A stretch of 64,000 nt of DNA from Malania oleifera (GCF_029873635.1 NC_080426.1:55504093-55568092); one strand, 5' to 3'. Counted from the stretch's first letter, positions 23,972-35,193 are shown. A program made the numbers and translations. The notes: generated by a model not told the origin, from the sequence alone.

Positions 23972-24353
23972 TTGGTCGACCGGAACATGTAGTTCATTTT
24001 ACCCCCGGTCGACCGAACCTGGTCTGGGTCAACCAGTTGACCATAGCTCGGTCGACCGAATCAGTTCAGTTCAAATACACCCAGTCAACTGAACCTCTTA
24101 GGAGTCAAACTTTTGACTACTTGGTCGACCGATCCCAAAATGTATATCAACGGTCTGGTCGACTAAGGGTCCTTGAGAGATGTCCCAACGGTCTGGTCGA
24201 CCGAATCACTCAGTTCAAATATACCTGGTCGACCGAACCGTGCAAATTGGAACAATCGCCTCTCCTGGTCAACCGACCCTGAAATTCAAAAATGGCCCGG
24301 TCGACTGAGCCATATGAACTTTGATCGACCAAAAATGTTCTGGTCGACCGTCC
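23972..24353 (+). repeat. GGTCGACCGAACC palindrome array, Sirevirus 5' LTR
   Basis: About twelve units with 25-45 bp spacing. The 8-bp core GGTCGACC is a perfect palindrome and is followed by GAAYC. Decayed units keep the register (GGTCAACC, CAGTCAACTG). The translation gives the repeated-looking ORF 23953-24282, which is not a gene. Confidence 0.9.
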
Positions 24354-24479
24354 TCTCGAGTTGCCCTAAATCTTTTACCGTGGTTAATTTTTTAAAATAA
24401 GGTTAAAATATTTAAAACATCATTAATATTTTCTAATTATACCAGGCTTGTCCTCAACGGTTATAATTCTTGGAGTGTC

Positions 24480-24487
24480 TATAAATA
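24480..24487 (+). promoter_or_regulatory. TATA box, Sirevirus 5' LTR
   Basis: TGTCTATAAATACCC is a strong plant TATA box, about 125 bp after the palindrome array. It is conserved in the 3' LTR (41612-41619). Confidence 0.7.
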
Positions 24488-25480
24488 CCCGTTCATTTGA
24501 GAAAATTAGTAACTTGATTAGCAAACAAAATCCAAAATTTTTTTCTCAAGAAAAATACTCTCTACTACTCATACTCACTCTCAAACCACTCAATCTCACC
24601 TTCTACAACTTTCCATATCCTCTGTAAGTGTATTGAGTGTTTGTGCAAAGAGGTTTGCTCTCCCATTTATATTTGATTGATTCAGTTTTTACGAGAGCAA
24701 AACCTAAGTGTTCTTAGGGGGCTTTGCTCATAAGCCTATCCTAAGAAGACTTGTATTGAACTTCCGAGTGTTGCATTTTCATTACAATAACTTAGGAAGT
24801 TTGTATTTATTTTGGGTTGCAAAGCTTTTTCAAAACTTACTCAAATATTTTGTGTGATTTATATTTGATATACTTGTGAAAAGATATTTGTGTTTGTGAT
24901 ATTAATCTTTGTGCAATATTTATTCACTCGCATATTATTTGCTGAATACAAAGATTACATATCTTTTGCAAACCAAGCATATGTGCCATATTCGTGATTG
25001 AGATATTATGTTTTTTGATACATTTGAAACTTGCTTGACATATTTGTGTGAATCTATTGATTGAAAATCTTGAGATACAAAGATTGTTTGTTGATACTCT
25101 CACGCACTTATTACACTGATAGAAGATACACTTGAGAGTTGAAATACTTGACCACACTGAGCTTACGTATTAAATCATTTGTGGTGTATGTGATTGAACG
25201 CATTTGGGTACATATATTCTTTACGTGAAAGCACTTTTATCTGTACCATTTAATTATAAAATATGAGCGTTTCCAGGCGGGTCCTGAGGGGGCGATAATC
25301 CAGCCCGGTAAGGATTTGTGTAGAGGTCGAGGTCAGCCCTGTGCTAATTGACCTGGTTTGTATATATGCCACTCCACCCATTTAAGTGAGCAAGTTATAG
25401 TGGTAATGTAACGACCCGAATAATAATGGTATTTAAATAATAAAGAGGAAGGAAAATGGAGACAGCAACAGAAGGAGGAA

Positions 25481-25663
25481 GTCGACTTCGTCGACGAACG
25501 CTTCGACGAATACAAGGATTTTGTCGATGAAGGTATAAGAGAATTCGTCGACGAATACAGGGGATTCTTCGACGAAGAAATACCGAGAGAGGTTTAAGCC
25601 GACTGAATTTCGTCGACGAGGATTGAATTTCATCGACGAATGACATGGCACATCGACGAATCC
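25481..25663 (+). repeat. TTCGTCGACGAA palindrome array, gypsy 1 5' LTR
   Basis: About nine units. TTCGTCGACGAATACAGGG (25544-25562) is the exact reverse complement of 12060-12078 in the Tork-like copia LTR. The array ends 8 bp before the TATA box. Confidence 0.9.
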
Positions 25664-25670
25664 TCTGCTC

Positions 25671-25678
25671 TATAAATA
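25671..25678 (+). promoter_or_regulatory. TATA box, gypsy 1 5' LTR
   Basis: CTCTATAAATATC lies between the palindrome array and the (CT)n leader. The 3' LTR has the same at 32971-32978. Confidence 0.7.
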
Positions 25679-25713
25679 TCAAAATCCGGATTTAATCTTC
25701 ATTATTAAGTTAA

Positions 25714-25720
<7 letters not shown>

Positions 25721-25745
<25 letters not shown>

Positions 25746-25773
25746 CCCTTCAGTTCTCTCTCTCTCCCCTTCG

Positions 25774-25814
<41 letters not shown>
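25721..25814 (+). repeat. (CT)n microsatellite in gypsy LTR leader
   Basis: Two CT runs are separated by CCCCTTC(A/G)GTT spacers and followed by TTTGATTTCGGGC. This is the probable transcription-start region. Confidence 0.9.
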
Positions 25815-25817
<3 letters not shown>

Positions 25818-26126
25818 ATTTCGGGCTAAATTTACACCGGATCAACAGTTTGAAGTCACCATGATGCTCCTAGGGAAGTTCTCTCCAAATTTGTCGGAGT
25901 GGATCGTTGGTGAAAGTTATTTGGAAATCATCCATGAGTTGAGGTAAGGCTTTTTAAGCCAAATTTGGTCTTACGATAGTTATAGGAAATGATGTACGCA
26001 TGAAAATACTAAAGTTTAATACTAGGAGTTTTCATTTTCAGAGTATTGGTTTGCGGGTGTTAGATTAGATTATTTTGGGGGCTTTCTCAGTAGCCAGGTA
26101 AGGGGATAAACTAAGCTAGTTCTTTT

Positions 26127-26132
26127 GAGAAA

Positions 26133-26172
<40 letters not shown>
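26127..26172. repeat. (AT)n microsatellite
   Basis: AT dinucleotide run in the gypsy 1 5' LTR. The 3' LTR has its AT expansion at a different point (33450-33482). Confidence 0.95.
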
Positions 26173-26174
<2 letters not shown>

Positions 26175-26334
26175 CATTTGATTTTAGGAAAGTAAATATG
26201 TTTATATATATATGATTTATATTTGGGAAAATACTGTTGAAAATGATGGTATGTTGAATACGTGAAAAATTTGTTAGTATGGCATGAGTATAAAATGTTA
26301 CAAAATACTGTTTTCTAGAATGGGATTATGATAT

Positions 26335-26610
26335 GTTTGCCGGCGTACGGGCCGTGCTATAATGTGATTTTCCAGGGTACGGGCTGTGCTATGATATGTT
26401 TGCCGGCGTACGGGCCGTGCTATGATGTGATTTGCCAGCGTACGGGCTGTGCTATGATATGTTTGTTAGCGTACGGGCCGTGCTATGATGTGATTTTCTA
26501 GTGTACGGGCTATGCTATGATATGTTTACCGGCGTATGGGCCGTGCTATGATGAGATTTGCTGGCGTACGGGCCAAGTTATGATAAAATGTGTAATAACG
26601 GCGTATGGGC
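26335..26610 (+). repeat. 31/32-bp alternating minisatellite, gypsy 1 5' LTR
   Basis: About nine units alternate between two types: GCCGGCGTACGGGCCGTGC after TATGATATGTTT, and CCAGCGTACGGGCTGTGC after TATGATGTGATT. Each unit can pair CGGC with GCCG or CAGC with GCTG. The repeated peptide-like ORF is a by-product. Confidence 0.9.
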
Positions 26611-27560
26611 CGATGATTTTCATGATATATGTATATATGCAAAATGATATGATTGATGTGAAAATTAATGATATGAAATATCCATGTATCACAGTTTCAA
26701 TATACGTTATATGGTATCAGAACTTGGTTGGCTTGGTCTGGGCTAGCACTTGCACGGTACCGTTGCTATGTGTCGATGTGGTTTTAAGAAGTTTGTGATC
26801 GCCCCTGATGTACGGACCAGGTCAAGCAGACCCATCAGACTTATAGACTGTACTTTTGACTTGACAATGGTCGGCCAACCATTGTCAGGTCCCGCCTTCG
26901 GGCCACACAACCCAGTCATGTGGGGTAATACATGACAATAGCTAGCTAACCTACCATGAATGTTTTTGTATTATACTTTATGAGATGAGATATGTTTATG
27001 AAAATGCAGTATGTTCTGCCATGATTTGATATATATATATATATATATATGTTTTCCTAGATTTGACGAAACAGTTACAGAATATGTTATGTATGGTATA
27101 TGTAGAACACAGAATACTCATGTTGCCACACACTGGTATTAATTTATTTCCCTTACTGAGAGGTGTCTCACCCCAAAATTTTATAAACTTTTCAAGAGCG
27201 CTAGATAGAAGAGCGAGAAAAGTCCCGCTGAACTAGAGCTGTTGTTTGCCCTTTTTGAAGGGTAAGTTTTAGTAAGGATAGTGGATTTTTGTGGGAAGTG
27301 TCCCTAGATTTTGTTTCTTTTGGGATGTATATACTGAAATACAGTGGACGTAGTGACTCTGGTATTTATAGTAATGTGATGGATGTTTTGTATTTACAAT
27401 ATTGTGATTATATGTTTCTTACTGCTTAGGCTTCCGTTATGTGTTCTGATGTATCCCTGGTACCCACGGGTCCAGGTGGATTATGATCTGCTGAGCTGGG
27501 ATTTATGATATTGATTTTATTTAGAAAAAAAATGTGAAAATTAAGCAGGTCGTCATAGTG

Positions 27561-27573
27561 TGGTATCAGAGCC
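27561..27573 (+). other. Primer-binding site of gypsy 1 (initiator Met tRNA)
   Basis: TGGTATCAGAGCC starts 4 bp after the 5' LTR end. Confidence 0.9.
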
Positions 27574-27860
27574 TAGGTTGTTAGGTTCTGTAGACTTTAG
27601 AATGCAACGGAAATAATACTAGAGTTTAGGAAATGATTGAGGTTTTGTTCTACAATCTAGAGGTAGGACTTCCATGGTAGTTTCTGTGTTTTTCCTGGGG
27701 TGACGATTTCAGGAAAACCATAGTAAGCTATTGTCGGGTTGTGTTCCTAGAATGTAGGACTGGGTATTAGAAATGAGTTAGAAATGTTGAGATAAGTGGT
27801 GAGAATAAGTGGGTAAATTATGAGGATACGATTACTGAGTTGCAATTACTACTTTTCAAG

Positions 27861-28860
27861 ATGGATCTAGAAGGAAATAGTGCCTATGCGAGTGGCAGTG
27901 ATGGAGCAGGACCATCAAGTGCAGTTGGGATCGACTCTGACACAGTATTATGTAGCGTGGCTCAATAGGTTATGGTTGAGATCGCTAGGAGCTCAAGGGA
28001 GTAGAGTGGTCCATCTACAGGTCATGGGTGCACTATAGAAAAGTTTACGAAGATGAATCCTCCGATATTCTCAAGAGGAGTTGATCATGTAGCTGCCAAG
28101 AACTGGATGCAGGAGACCGAGAAGGTCTTGGTCGTGTTACAATGTACTGAGGAGCAGAGGGTCCTTTTTGCCACCTATAGACTGATAGGAGAGACCGAGA
28201 GGTGGTGGACTGCAGTGAGACTGTTGGAGCAGTAGAGGGCTACTCCGATAGTCATGACATGGGACCGGTTTAAGGAGTTGTTCGTTGATAGATATTTTCC
28301 AGCTACTATCAGGGAGGCTAAAGTGGAAGAGTTCTTGAGTCTGAAGTAGGGACAACTATCCGTCCAGCAGTATGCGGCGCGTTTCATCAAGCTCTCTCGT
28401 TTCACCCCGTATATTGTTCCTGATGAAGTGAAGAAGGCAAGGCAGTTTGAAAGGGGCTTAAGGCAGAGTATATTCAAGTAGGTGGTGGTGCTATGGATCC
28501 AGGACTTTGCTGAGTTAGTTGACAAGGTGGCCTTGGCAGAGATTGGTGAGCGCCTTGATGCAGAGGAGCAGGGACAAAGGAAGAGATCTGCATCTACCGG
28601 CTACCAGCAGGGTCATAGACCAGGTCAGTGGAGGAGAGGAAACCATGGCAGAGGGCGGAGACAGGAGACGAGAGGAAACGAGGTGCAGGTAGGGCAGGAT
28701 CCTCCAGTCTATTAGACTTGTGGTAGGAGGCACTGGGGAGAGTGTCGAGCTGGGGGTGTGGTGTGTTATCGTTGCAGTAGATCGGGGCACATGGTGCGAG
28801 ACTGCCCTACCCCACCAGATGTAGTTCCAGCTCCAAGACCATTCCAAGTGGTTATCAGGC
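27861..28860 (+). pseudogene. gag: Gypsy 1 gag (broken)
   Basis: The start ATG is chosen at 27861 because its frame continues through the capsid region and it matches the start at 59697 in gypsy element 2. Capsid segment: [20 protein letters not shown] at 28053, [13 protein letters not shown] near 28170. The CCHC knuckle CYRCSRSGHMVRDC at 28764-28805 is intact. Stops lie at 27966 and several later places (28233, about 28347, 28480, 28713), mostly TAG where CAG is expected. A one-base shift near 28847 puts protease in another frame. Confidence 0.88.
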
Positions 28861-30260
28861 GCCACATGGGGGCCAGAAGAGGAATACAGCTCCAGCCAAG
28901 GTGTTTACTCTGACGCCGGGTGAGGCTAAGACAGCAGGTGACATGGTGACATGTATGGTTGTTATGCTTTCTTTTAAAGTTATAGCATTGTTTGATTCAG
29001 GAGCTACACACTCATTTGTGTCTTCGGGGTGTGATAAATTATTTGGGGCTGAAACACAACTATTAGAAGTTGAATTGCTAGTATCTACACCAACTAGGTT
29101 AGCAGTGAGGTGTAATAGGGTGCTCCGGGGTTGTCCTGTTGATATTTAAGGAAAGACTTTGTCGGCTAATTTGATAGTGCTGGACATGCATGGGTTTGAT
29201 GTTATCTTTGGCATGGATTGGCTAGCAGCTAATTTTTCCAACATAGATTGTCGAGCACGAGAAGTGATATTCAGACATCCAGGGAAAGCATAATTCAAGT
29301 TCGTAGGGTTGCGAGTGCAATCCCCGCCTCAGCTAGTTTTAGCTATTTAGGCCAGAAGATTACTGCTGTGTGGTTCTCAGGGGTTTGTGGCTGTTGTAAA
29401 GGAGATGTTAAAAAATGAATTGAAACTTGCTAGCACGCCTTTAGTAAAGGAGTTTACAGATGTTTTCCCAAATGAGTTACCAGGCTTGCCACCCGATCAT
29501 GAGGTAGATTTCTTTATTGATCTACCTTCTAGTATAGTGCTGATTTCTAAAGTACCATACCGGATGGCGCCAGCGGAGTTAGCAGAGTTGAAGAATTAGT
29601 TGCAAGATCTTCTTGAAAAAGGCTTCATATGACCCAGTGTATCCCCATGGGGAGCTCTAGTTTTATTTGTGAAGAAGAAAGACGGGACCATGAGGATGTG
29701 TATAGACTATAGGGGTATTAATAAAGTGACAATCAAGAACAAATATCCTCTACCCCGTATCGACAATTTGTTTGACCAGCTCCAGGGTACACGGGTGTAT
29801 TTGAATATTGGTCTCAGATCCGGCTATCATTAGGTAAAAGTGAAAGTAGAAGACGTCTCGAAGATGGCTTTCAAGACCAGGTACGGGCATTACGAGTTTC
29901 TTGTTATGTCGTTTGGTCTGACGAATGCACCTACGGTATTTATAGACTTGATGAATAGAGTCTTCCACCAGTACCTAGACTAGTTTATTATTGTTTTTAT
30001 TGATGATGTACTGGTCTATTCGAGGAGTAATGAGGAGCATGAGACGCATTTGAGGCAGGTTTTGCAGATACTTTGGGAAAAGAAGTTGTACGCAAAGTTC
30101 AGTAAATGTGAATTTTGGCTTGAGAAGGTCATGTTCTTAGGGCATGTTATTTCAGGAGATGGAATTTTTGTAGATCCCGGTAAGATTGAAGCGGTAATGA
30201 ATTGGGCTAGATTGAGGAACGTTTAGGAGATCAGGAGTTTCTTAGGGCTAGCTGGATTAT
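28861..30260 (+). pseudogene. pol: Gypsy 1 protease and reverse transcriptase
   Basis: Protease: LFDSGATHSF with DSG at 28994-29002, and VIFGMDWLAA near 29205. RT follows: FPNELPGLPPDHEVDF near 29470, [16 protein letters not shown] near 29640, [10 protein letters not shown] near 29700, and FIDD at 29996-30007. In the first catalytic motif the expected Asp is Gly (GGT at 29820-29822), so RT would be dead even without stops. Stops include 29146, 29597, about 29629 (TGA), 29833 and 29982. A frameshift occurs near 30255-30265 at the RT thumb/connection. Confidence 0.88.
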
Positions 30261-31187
30261 CACCGTTTTGTTGAGGGATTCTCAGCTTTGTCAGGACCTT
30301 TGACACGACTGACGAGAAAGAATGTCAGATTTGAGTGGGACGACAGCTGTGAGTAGAGTTTTCAAGAACTGAAGCAGAGATTAGTCATAGCACCAGTATT
30401 CGTTATCCCATCAGGGGGCGAGGGGTATGTTATTTACAATGATGCGTCCTTGAAGGGACTTGGCTGTGTATTGATGCAACATGGCAGGGTAGTGGCATAT
30501 GCGTCCAGGAAGCTGAAAGAATATGAAAAGAACTACCCTACATATGATCTTGAATTGGCTGTAGTGGTACATGCATTGAAAATTTGGAGGCATTACCTGT
30601 ACGGCGAGCAGTGTGAGATTTTCTCCGACCACAAGAACTTAAAGTATTTCTTCACACAGAAAGAACTGAACATGAGGCAGAGAAGGTGGTTGGAGCTGAT
30701 TAAAGATTTTGATTGTACCATCAGTTATCACCTGAGGAAAGCAATTGTGATAGTTGATGCGTTAAGCAGGAAATCCAGGGAACCAGTGTTGGCATCTATG
30801 GAGATCCAGCATCCGATAGTGATGGATCTGGAGAGACTTGGCATAGACTTGGTAGAGAGTAATCTCCTAGTGTGTATTGCCAGCCTAGTAGTACAGCCTA
30901 CTTTGCAAGAAAGAATTAAAGACATTCAAAAGGAAGACCCAGAATTAGCAGAGGTGATAGATAAAGTACAGAGTATTCAGGAGGAACAATTTAGTATTAC
31001 GGATGATAGAGCCTTACGGTTTCGTTCCAGACTATGCATTCCTACTGATACTAAGATCAGGAAGACTATTTTAGAGGAGGCTCACAGATCTTTGTATACA
31101 GTCAATCCCGGTAGTACGAAAATGTACAGAGATCTTCGAGAGTCGTACTGGTGGTGTGGTATGAAGAGAGAGATCGCCGAGTATTAG
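30261..31187 (+). pseudogene. pol: Gypsy 1 RNase H and integrase N-terminal part
   Basis: RNase [13 protein letters not shown] near 30440, DLELAVVV near 30550, [10 protein letters not shown] near 30630, and DALSRK near 30760. The four acidic positions are readable. The integrase zinc-binding start follows ([18 protein letters not shown] near 31095). The open frame ends at a stop at 31185-31187, caused by a small deletion compared with gypsy element 2. Confidence 0.88.
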
Positions 31188-32335
31188 CCCAGTGTTTGAC
31201 GTGCCAGCAGGTAAAGGCTGAGCACCAGAGGGCAGTAGGGCAGCTGCAGCCTTTATTTATCCCAAAGTGGAAGTGGGATCATATATCTATGGACTTTGTG
31301 TCAGGATTGCCGACGGCATTACATGGCCAGAATGTCATCTGGGTGATTGTTGACCATTTGACTAAGACCGCCCACTTTATACCTATCAAGATCAGCTACT
31401 CCCTCAACCGTTTAACAGAGATCTACATTCAAGAGATAGTTCGTTTTCATAGGGTGCCAGTATCGATTGTGTCAGATCGAGACCCACGCTTTACATCACG
31501 TTTTTAGAGGAGCTTACAGGAAGCCCTAGGGTCTCAGTTATCGTTTAGCATGACATTCCATCCTCAATCAGACGGGCAGATTGAGAGGACGATACAGACA
31601 TTAGAGGATATGTTTCGTGCATGCGTATTGGATTTTGGGGGTAGTTGGACTCAGTTCATGCTATTAGTAGAGTTCGCGTATAATAATAGTTACCAGTCCA
31701 GCATTGGCATGACACCGTTTGAAGCACTATATGGTAGGAGATGTCGAACTCCTTTGTTTTGGGATAAAGTGGGTGAGCAGCGAGTAGTGGGGCCAGAGCT
31801 TGTGCAGCAAGCGCATGATAAGGTTCGGCTTATCAGAGACAGGATCAGTGCAGCTCAGAGCCAACAGAAAAGTTATGCTGATAATTGCCGCAGGAATCTG
31901 AAATTTGATGTTGGTAATCACGTATTTTTTAACATAGCTCCATTAAAAGGGGTTATGCGATTTGGGAAGATGGGTAAACTTAGTCCTAGGTTTATCAGTC
32001 CATTTGAGATTCTAGATAAAGTGGGGCCGGTAGCCTACAGGCTAGCTTTACCACCTGTATTATCCAGGATCCACGACATATTACATATTGCTATGTTGAG
32101 GAAATACATCCCAGATCCTTTTCATATCATCAGTTATGATGAATTAGAGCTTAATGATTCATTGGTGTATGAGGAGGTACTAGTACAGATTCTGGATAGG
32201 AAAGTACAGGAGCTACGTAATAAGAGGATTCCTCAGGTAAAAGTTTTGTGTAGGAATCATGCAATTGAAGAGGCTTCTTGAGAATTCGAGGAGCAAATAA
32301 AACAGAAGTATCCGCATTTATTCCAAGAAGTTTGA
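31151..32335 (+). pseudogene. pol: Gypsy 1 integrase core and chromodomain-like tail
   Basis: Integrase: [13 protein letters not shown] (zinc cysteines) near 31195, SMDFVSGLP (first Asp) near 31287, [10 protein letters not shown] (second Asp) near 31470, and DGQIERTI (Glu) near 31571. GPFEIL-like and GPVAYRLALPP segments follow near 32000-32050. The C-terminus has YEEVLVQILDRKVQELRNK and an EEAS-EFE-type end, as in Tekay/Del chromodomains that guide integration to heterochromatin. Stops lie at 31505 (TAG) and 32279 (TGA). The natural end is TGA at 32333-32335. Confidence 0.88.
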
Positions 32336-32571
32336 TTGGATAAAATAGTTAGGTAGTATTTCTTTTGCAGGTACATGTAATGGTTTAATTAGAGTAACAT
32401 TTTAGTTTTGGGAGAATTTTCTTTTCTTTTTATGTAATCTCCTAGGAATTGGAATGTAACTACAGTATTCTGCCGCCATAAGTGAGGGTAAGTAATAAAA
32501 TAAATAGACCATTTTTCCTAATAAGGAATGATGAATTATACGAATAGTAAATTTCGAGGACGAAATTTTTT
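32336..32571. other. Gypsy 1 3' untranslated region
   Basis: A non-coding stretch between the pol stop and the polypurine tract. It ends with TTTCGAGGACGAAATTT, a phrase typical of this chromovirus group and also found at 56881-56898. Confidence 0.8.
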
Positions 32572-32584
32572 AAGGAGGGGAGAA
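32572..32584 (+). other. Polypurine tract of gypsy 1
   Basis: AAGGAGGGGAGAA directly precedes the 3' LTR start TGTAACGACC. The same tract occurs at 56902-56914. Confidence 0.9.
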
Positions 32585-32658
32585 TGTAACGACCTGAATA
32601 ATAATGGGATTTACATAATAAAGAGGAAGGGAAATGGAGACAGTAACAGAAGGAGGAA

Positions 32659-32960
32659 GTCGACTTCACGTTCGTCGACAACATTGCACTTTGAAAGGAA
32701 TAACCAAGGGGAATCATCAGGGCTTCGTCGTCGTCGACGAATACAGGGGATTCATCGATGAAGGTATAAGAAAATTTGTTGACGAATATAGGGGATTCGT
32801 CAATGAGGGTATAAGAGAATTCGTCAACGAATACAAAAGATTCTTCGACGAAGAAATATCGAGAGAGGTTTGAGCCGACTGAATTTTTTCGATGAAGACT
32901 AAATTTCGTCAACGAATTTATTAAAGGATTCGTCGATGAAAGACGTGGCTCGTCGACGAA
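32659..32960 (+). repeat. TTCGTCGACGAA palindrome array, gypsy 1 3' LTR
   Basis: About twelve units, with an extra segment (about 32667-32730) compared with the 5' LTR. Decayed forms TTCGTCAACGAA and TTTGTTGACGAA are frequent. Confidence 0.88.
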
Positions 32961-33448
32961 TCCTTTGCTCTATAAATATCAAAATCTGAATTTTATCTTC
33001 ATTATTAAGTTAACTCTCTCCTCTCTCTCTCTCCCCTTCGGTTCTCTCTCTCTCTCTCCCCTTCAGTTCTCTTTCTCTTCGATTTCGGGCTAAATTTATG
33101 CCGGATCAACAGTTTGAAGCCACCACGACGCTCCTGGGGAAGTTCTCTCCAAATTTTTTGGAACGGATCATTGGTGAAAGCAAGTTGGAAATCATCCCTA
33201 AGTTGAGGTAAGACTTTTTAAGCCAAATTTGGTCTTACGATAGTTATAGGAAATGATGTACGCATGAAAATACTAAAGTTTAATATTGGGAGTTTTCATT
33301 TTCAGGGTATTGGTTAGGAAATCCTACAGGTGTTAGACTAGATTATTTTGGGGGCTTTCTCAGTAGCCAGCTAAGGGGATAAACTAAGCTACTTCTTTTG
33401 AGAAAATGTGTATATATGTATAGCATTTGATTTTAGGAAAGTAAATAT

Positions 33449-33449
<1 letters not shown>

Positions 33450-33482
<33 letters not shown>
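33450..33482. repeat. (AT)n microsatellite
   Basis: AT run in the gypsy 1 3' LTR. Confidence 0.95.
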
Positions 33483-33485
<3 letters not shown>

Positions 33486-33597
33486 TTATATTTGGGAAAA
33501 TACTGTTGAAAATGATGGTGTGTTGAATATGTGAAAAATCTGTTAGTGTGGCATGAGTATAAAATGTTACGAAATATTGTTTTCTGGAATGGGATTA

Positions 33598-33905
33598 TGA
33601 TATGTTTGCCGATGTACGGGCCGTGCTATGATGTGATTTGCCAGCGTACGGGCTGTGCTATGATATGTTTGCCGGCGTACGGGCCATGCTATGATGTGAT
33701 TTGCCAATGTACGGGTTGTGCTATGATATGTTTGCCGACATACGAGTCGTGCTATGATGTGATTTGCCAGCATATGGGCTGTGCTATGATATATTTTTTG
33801 GCATATGGGCCATGCTATGATGTGATTTGCTAGTGTATGGGTTATGCTATGATTTGTCGGTGTACGGGCCGAGCTATGATAAAATGTGTAATACCGGCGT
33901 ATGAG
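33598..33905 (+). repeat. 31/32-bp minisatellite, gypsy 1 3' LTR
   Basis: The same alternating units as at 26335-26610, more decayed (GCATATGGGC, GACATACGAG). Confidence 0.9.
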
Positions 33906-34930
33906 CCGATGATTTTCATGATATATGTATATATGCAAAATGATATGATTGATGTGAAAATTAATGATATGAAATATCCATGTATCACAGTTTCAATATA
34001 CATTATATGGTATCAGAACCTGGTTGGCTTGGTCTAGACTAGAACTTGCACGGTATCATTGCTATGTGTCCATGGTCTTTGTGATCATGATATTTGTGTT
34101 AGCGCCGCTGTACGAAGTGGTGTGAGATTGGATGGTCGATGTGGTTTTAAGAAATGTATGATCGCCACTGGTGTACGGACCAGGTCAGGTAGACCCATCA
34201 GACTTACAAACTGTACTTTTGACTTGGTAGTGGTCGGCCAACTATTGTCAGGTCCCGCCTTCGGGCCACACAACCCAGTCATGTGGGGGTAATACATGAC
34301 AACAGCCAGCTAACCTACCAAGAATGTTTTTTTATTATACTTTATGAGATGAGATATGTTTATGAAAATGCAGTATGTTTTGCCATGATTTGATATATAT
34401 ATATATATATATATATATGTTTTCCCAAATTTGACAAAACAGTTACAGAATATGTTATGTATGGTATATGTAGAACACAAAATACTCATGTTGCCACACA
34501 CTGGTATTAGTTTATTTCCCTTACTGAGAGGTGTCTCACCCTAAAATTTTATAAACTTTTCAGGAGCCCTAGATAGGAGAGCGGGAAAAGCCCCACTGAA
34601 CTAGAGCTGTTGTCTACCCTTTTTGAAGGGTAAGTTTTAGTAGGGACAGTGGATTTTTGTGGGAAGTGTTCCTAGATTTTGTTTCTTTTGGGATGTATAT
34701 ACTGAAATATAGTGGACGTAGTGACTCTAGTATTTATAGTAATGTGATGGATGTTTTGTATTTACAATATTGTGATTATATGTTTCCTGCTGCTTAGGCT
34801 TCTGTTATGTGTTCTGATGTATCCCTGGTACCCACGGGTCTAGGTGGATTATGATCTGCTGAGCTGGGATTTATGATATTGATTTTATTTAGATAAAAAA
34901 TGTGGAAATTAAGCAGGTCGTCACAGGTAA

Positions 34931-35192
34931 TCCTTGTGCTTGTTAGCCAAGGCAGGGATGTACGCAATTGGCCAAACCTCGATAACATTCCTGCGTGTCA
35001 CTCTTACTTTACTACTTTCTAGTGTATGTGTAATTGATTAAATTGATTTATTTACTTTCTGGTATACATTTACATTGTTTGCACTAGATTGTCCATAGGG
35101 TTGTGAATATACTGGTGTTAGGATATTAACTTAGGGCTTAAATTTTAAAATTACCAATTCACCCCTCTCTTGGGATCACGATAAAGCTAACA
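34931..35192 (+). mobile_element. 5' LTR of Sirevirus, second part
   Basis: It resumes TCCTTGTGCTTGTTAGCC and ends AAAGCTAACA at 35192, just before the primer site. Confidence 0.92.
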
Positions 35193-35193
35193 A

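Larger units (their letters stand above)
23508..25406 (+). mobile_element. 5' LTR of Sirevirus, first part
   Basis: It starts TGTTGACCTTATAGG. It contains two GTCGACC units near 23810-23838 and the main palindrome array 23972-24353, then TATA at 24480. It is cut at the GGTAA duplication (25402-25406) by the gypsy element. The rest follows at 34931-35192. The net length of 2161 bp equals the 3' LTR within 2 bp. Confidence 0.92.
25407..27557 (+). mobile_element. 5' LTR of gypsy element 1
   Basis: It starts TGTAACGACCCGAAT and ends GGTCGTCATA (terminal CA decayed to TA). In order it holds: palindrome array 25481-25663, TATA 25671, (CT)n 25721-25814, candidate introns (donors 25947 and 26098), an alternating 31/32-bp minisatellite 26335-26610, the CCCGCCTTCGGG block 26890, the CTTACTGAGAGGTGTCTCACCCC block and an acceptor near 27196. 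It lacks about 70 bp present in the 3' LTR near 34068-34140. Confidence 0.92.
25407..34925 (+). mobile_element. Full-length Tekay/Del-like Ty3/gypsy chromovirus
   Basis: 5' LTR 25407-27557, internal 27558-32584, 3' LTR 32585-34925, perfect duplication GGTAA (25402-25406, 34926-34930). The order gag, protease, RT, RNase H, integrase with a C-terminal chromodomain-like tail defines Ty3/gypsy chromoviruses; the tail and Gag resemble Tekay/Del. It is inserted in the Sirevirus 5' LTR. It has at least three frameshifts and many in-frame stops, mostly C-to-T type, so it is inactive. It is the innermost layer of the nest. Confidence 0.93.
32585..34925 (+). mobile_element. 3' LTR of gypsy element 1
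   Basis: It starts TGTAACGACCTGAAT and ends GGTCGTCACA followed by GGTAA. It has the same order of parts as the 5' LTR: array 32659-32960, TATA 32971, CT leader, minisatellite 33598-33905, CCCGCC block 34253. It is longer (2341 against 2151 bp) through an expanded array and about 70 bp lost from the 5' copy. The main donor is mutated (CAG/CTAAGG at 33380) while the acceptor TTTTCAG/GAG at 34563 is kept. Confidence 0.92.

Noticed and set aside
23972..24353. Regularly spaced palindromic repeats resembling a CRISPR array
   Set aside because: Units are 8-15 bp and degenerate, spacing varies, there are no cas genes, and the context is a plant LTR upstream of a TATA box. The same array is present in both LTRs of one retrotransposon.
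27561..27573. TGGTATCAGAGCC as part of a tRNA gene
   Set aside because: It is the retrotransposon primer-binding site. No cloverleaf can be built around it, and it lies directly after an LTR end (also true at 12448 and 59381).
33531..33833. ORF with repeated CLPAYGPCYDVICQ-like peptide
   Set aside because: The period equals the DNA minisatellite of the gypsy LTR. No start context or homologue is seen, and the frame is not kept in the other LTR.
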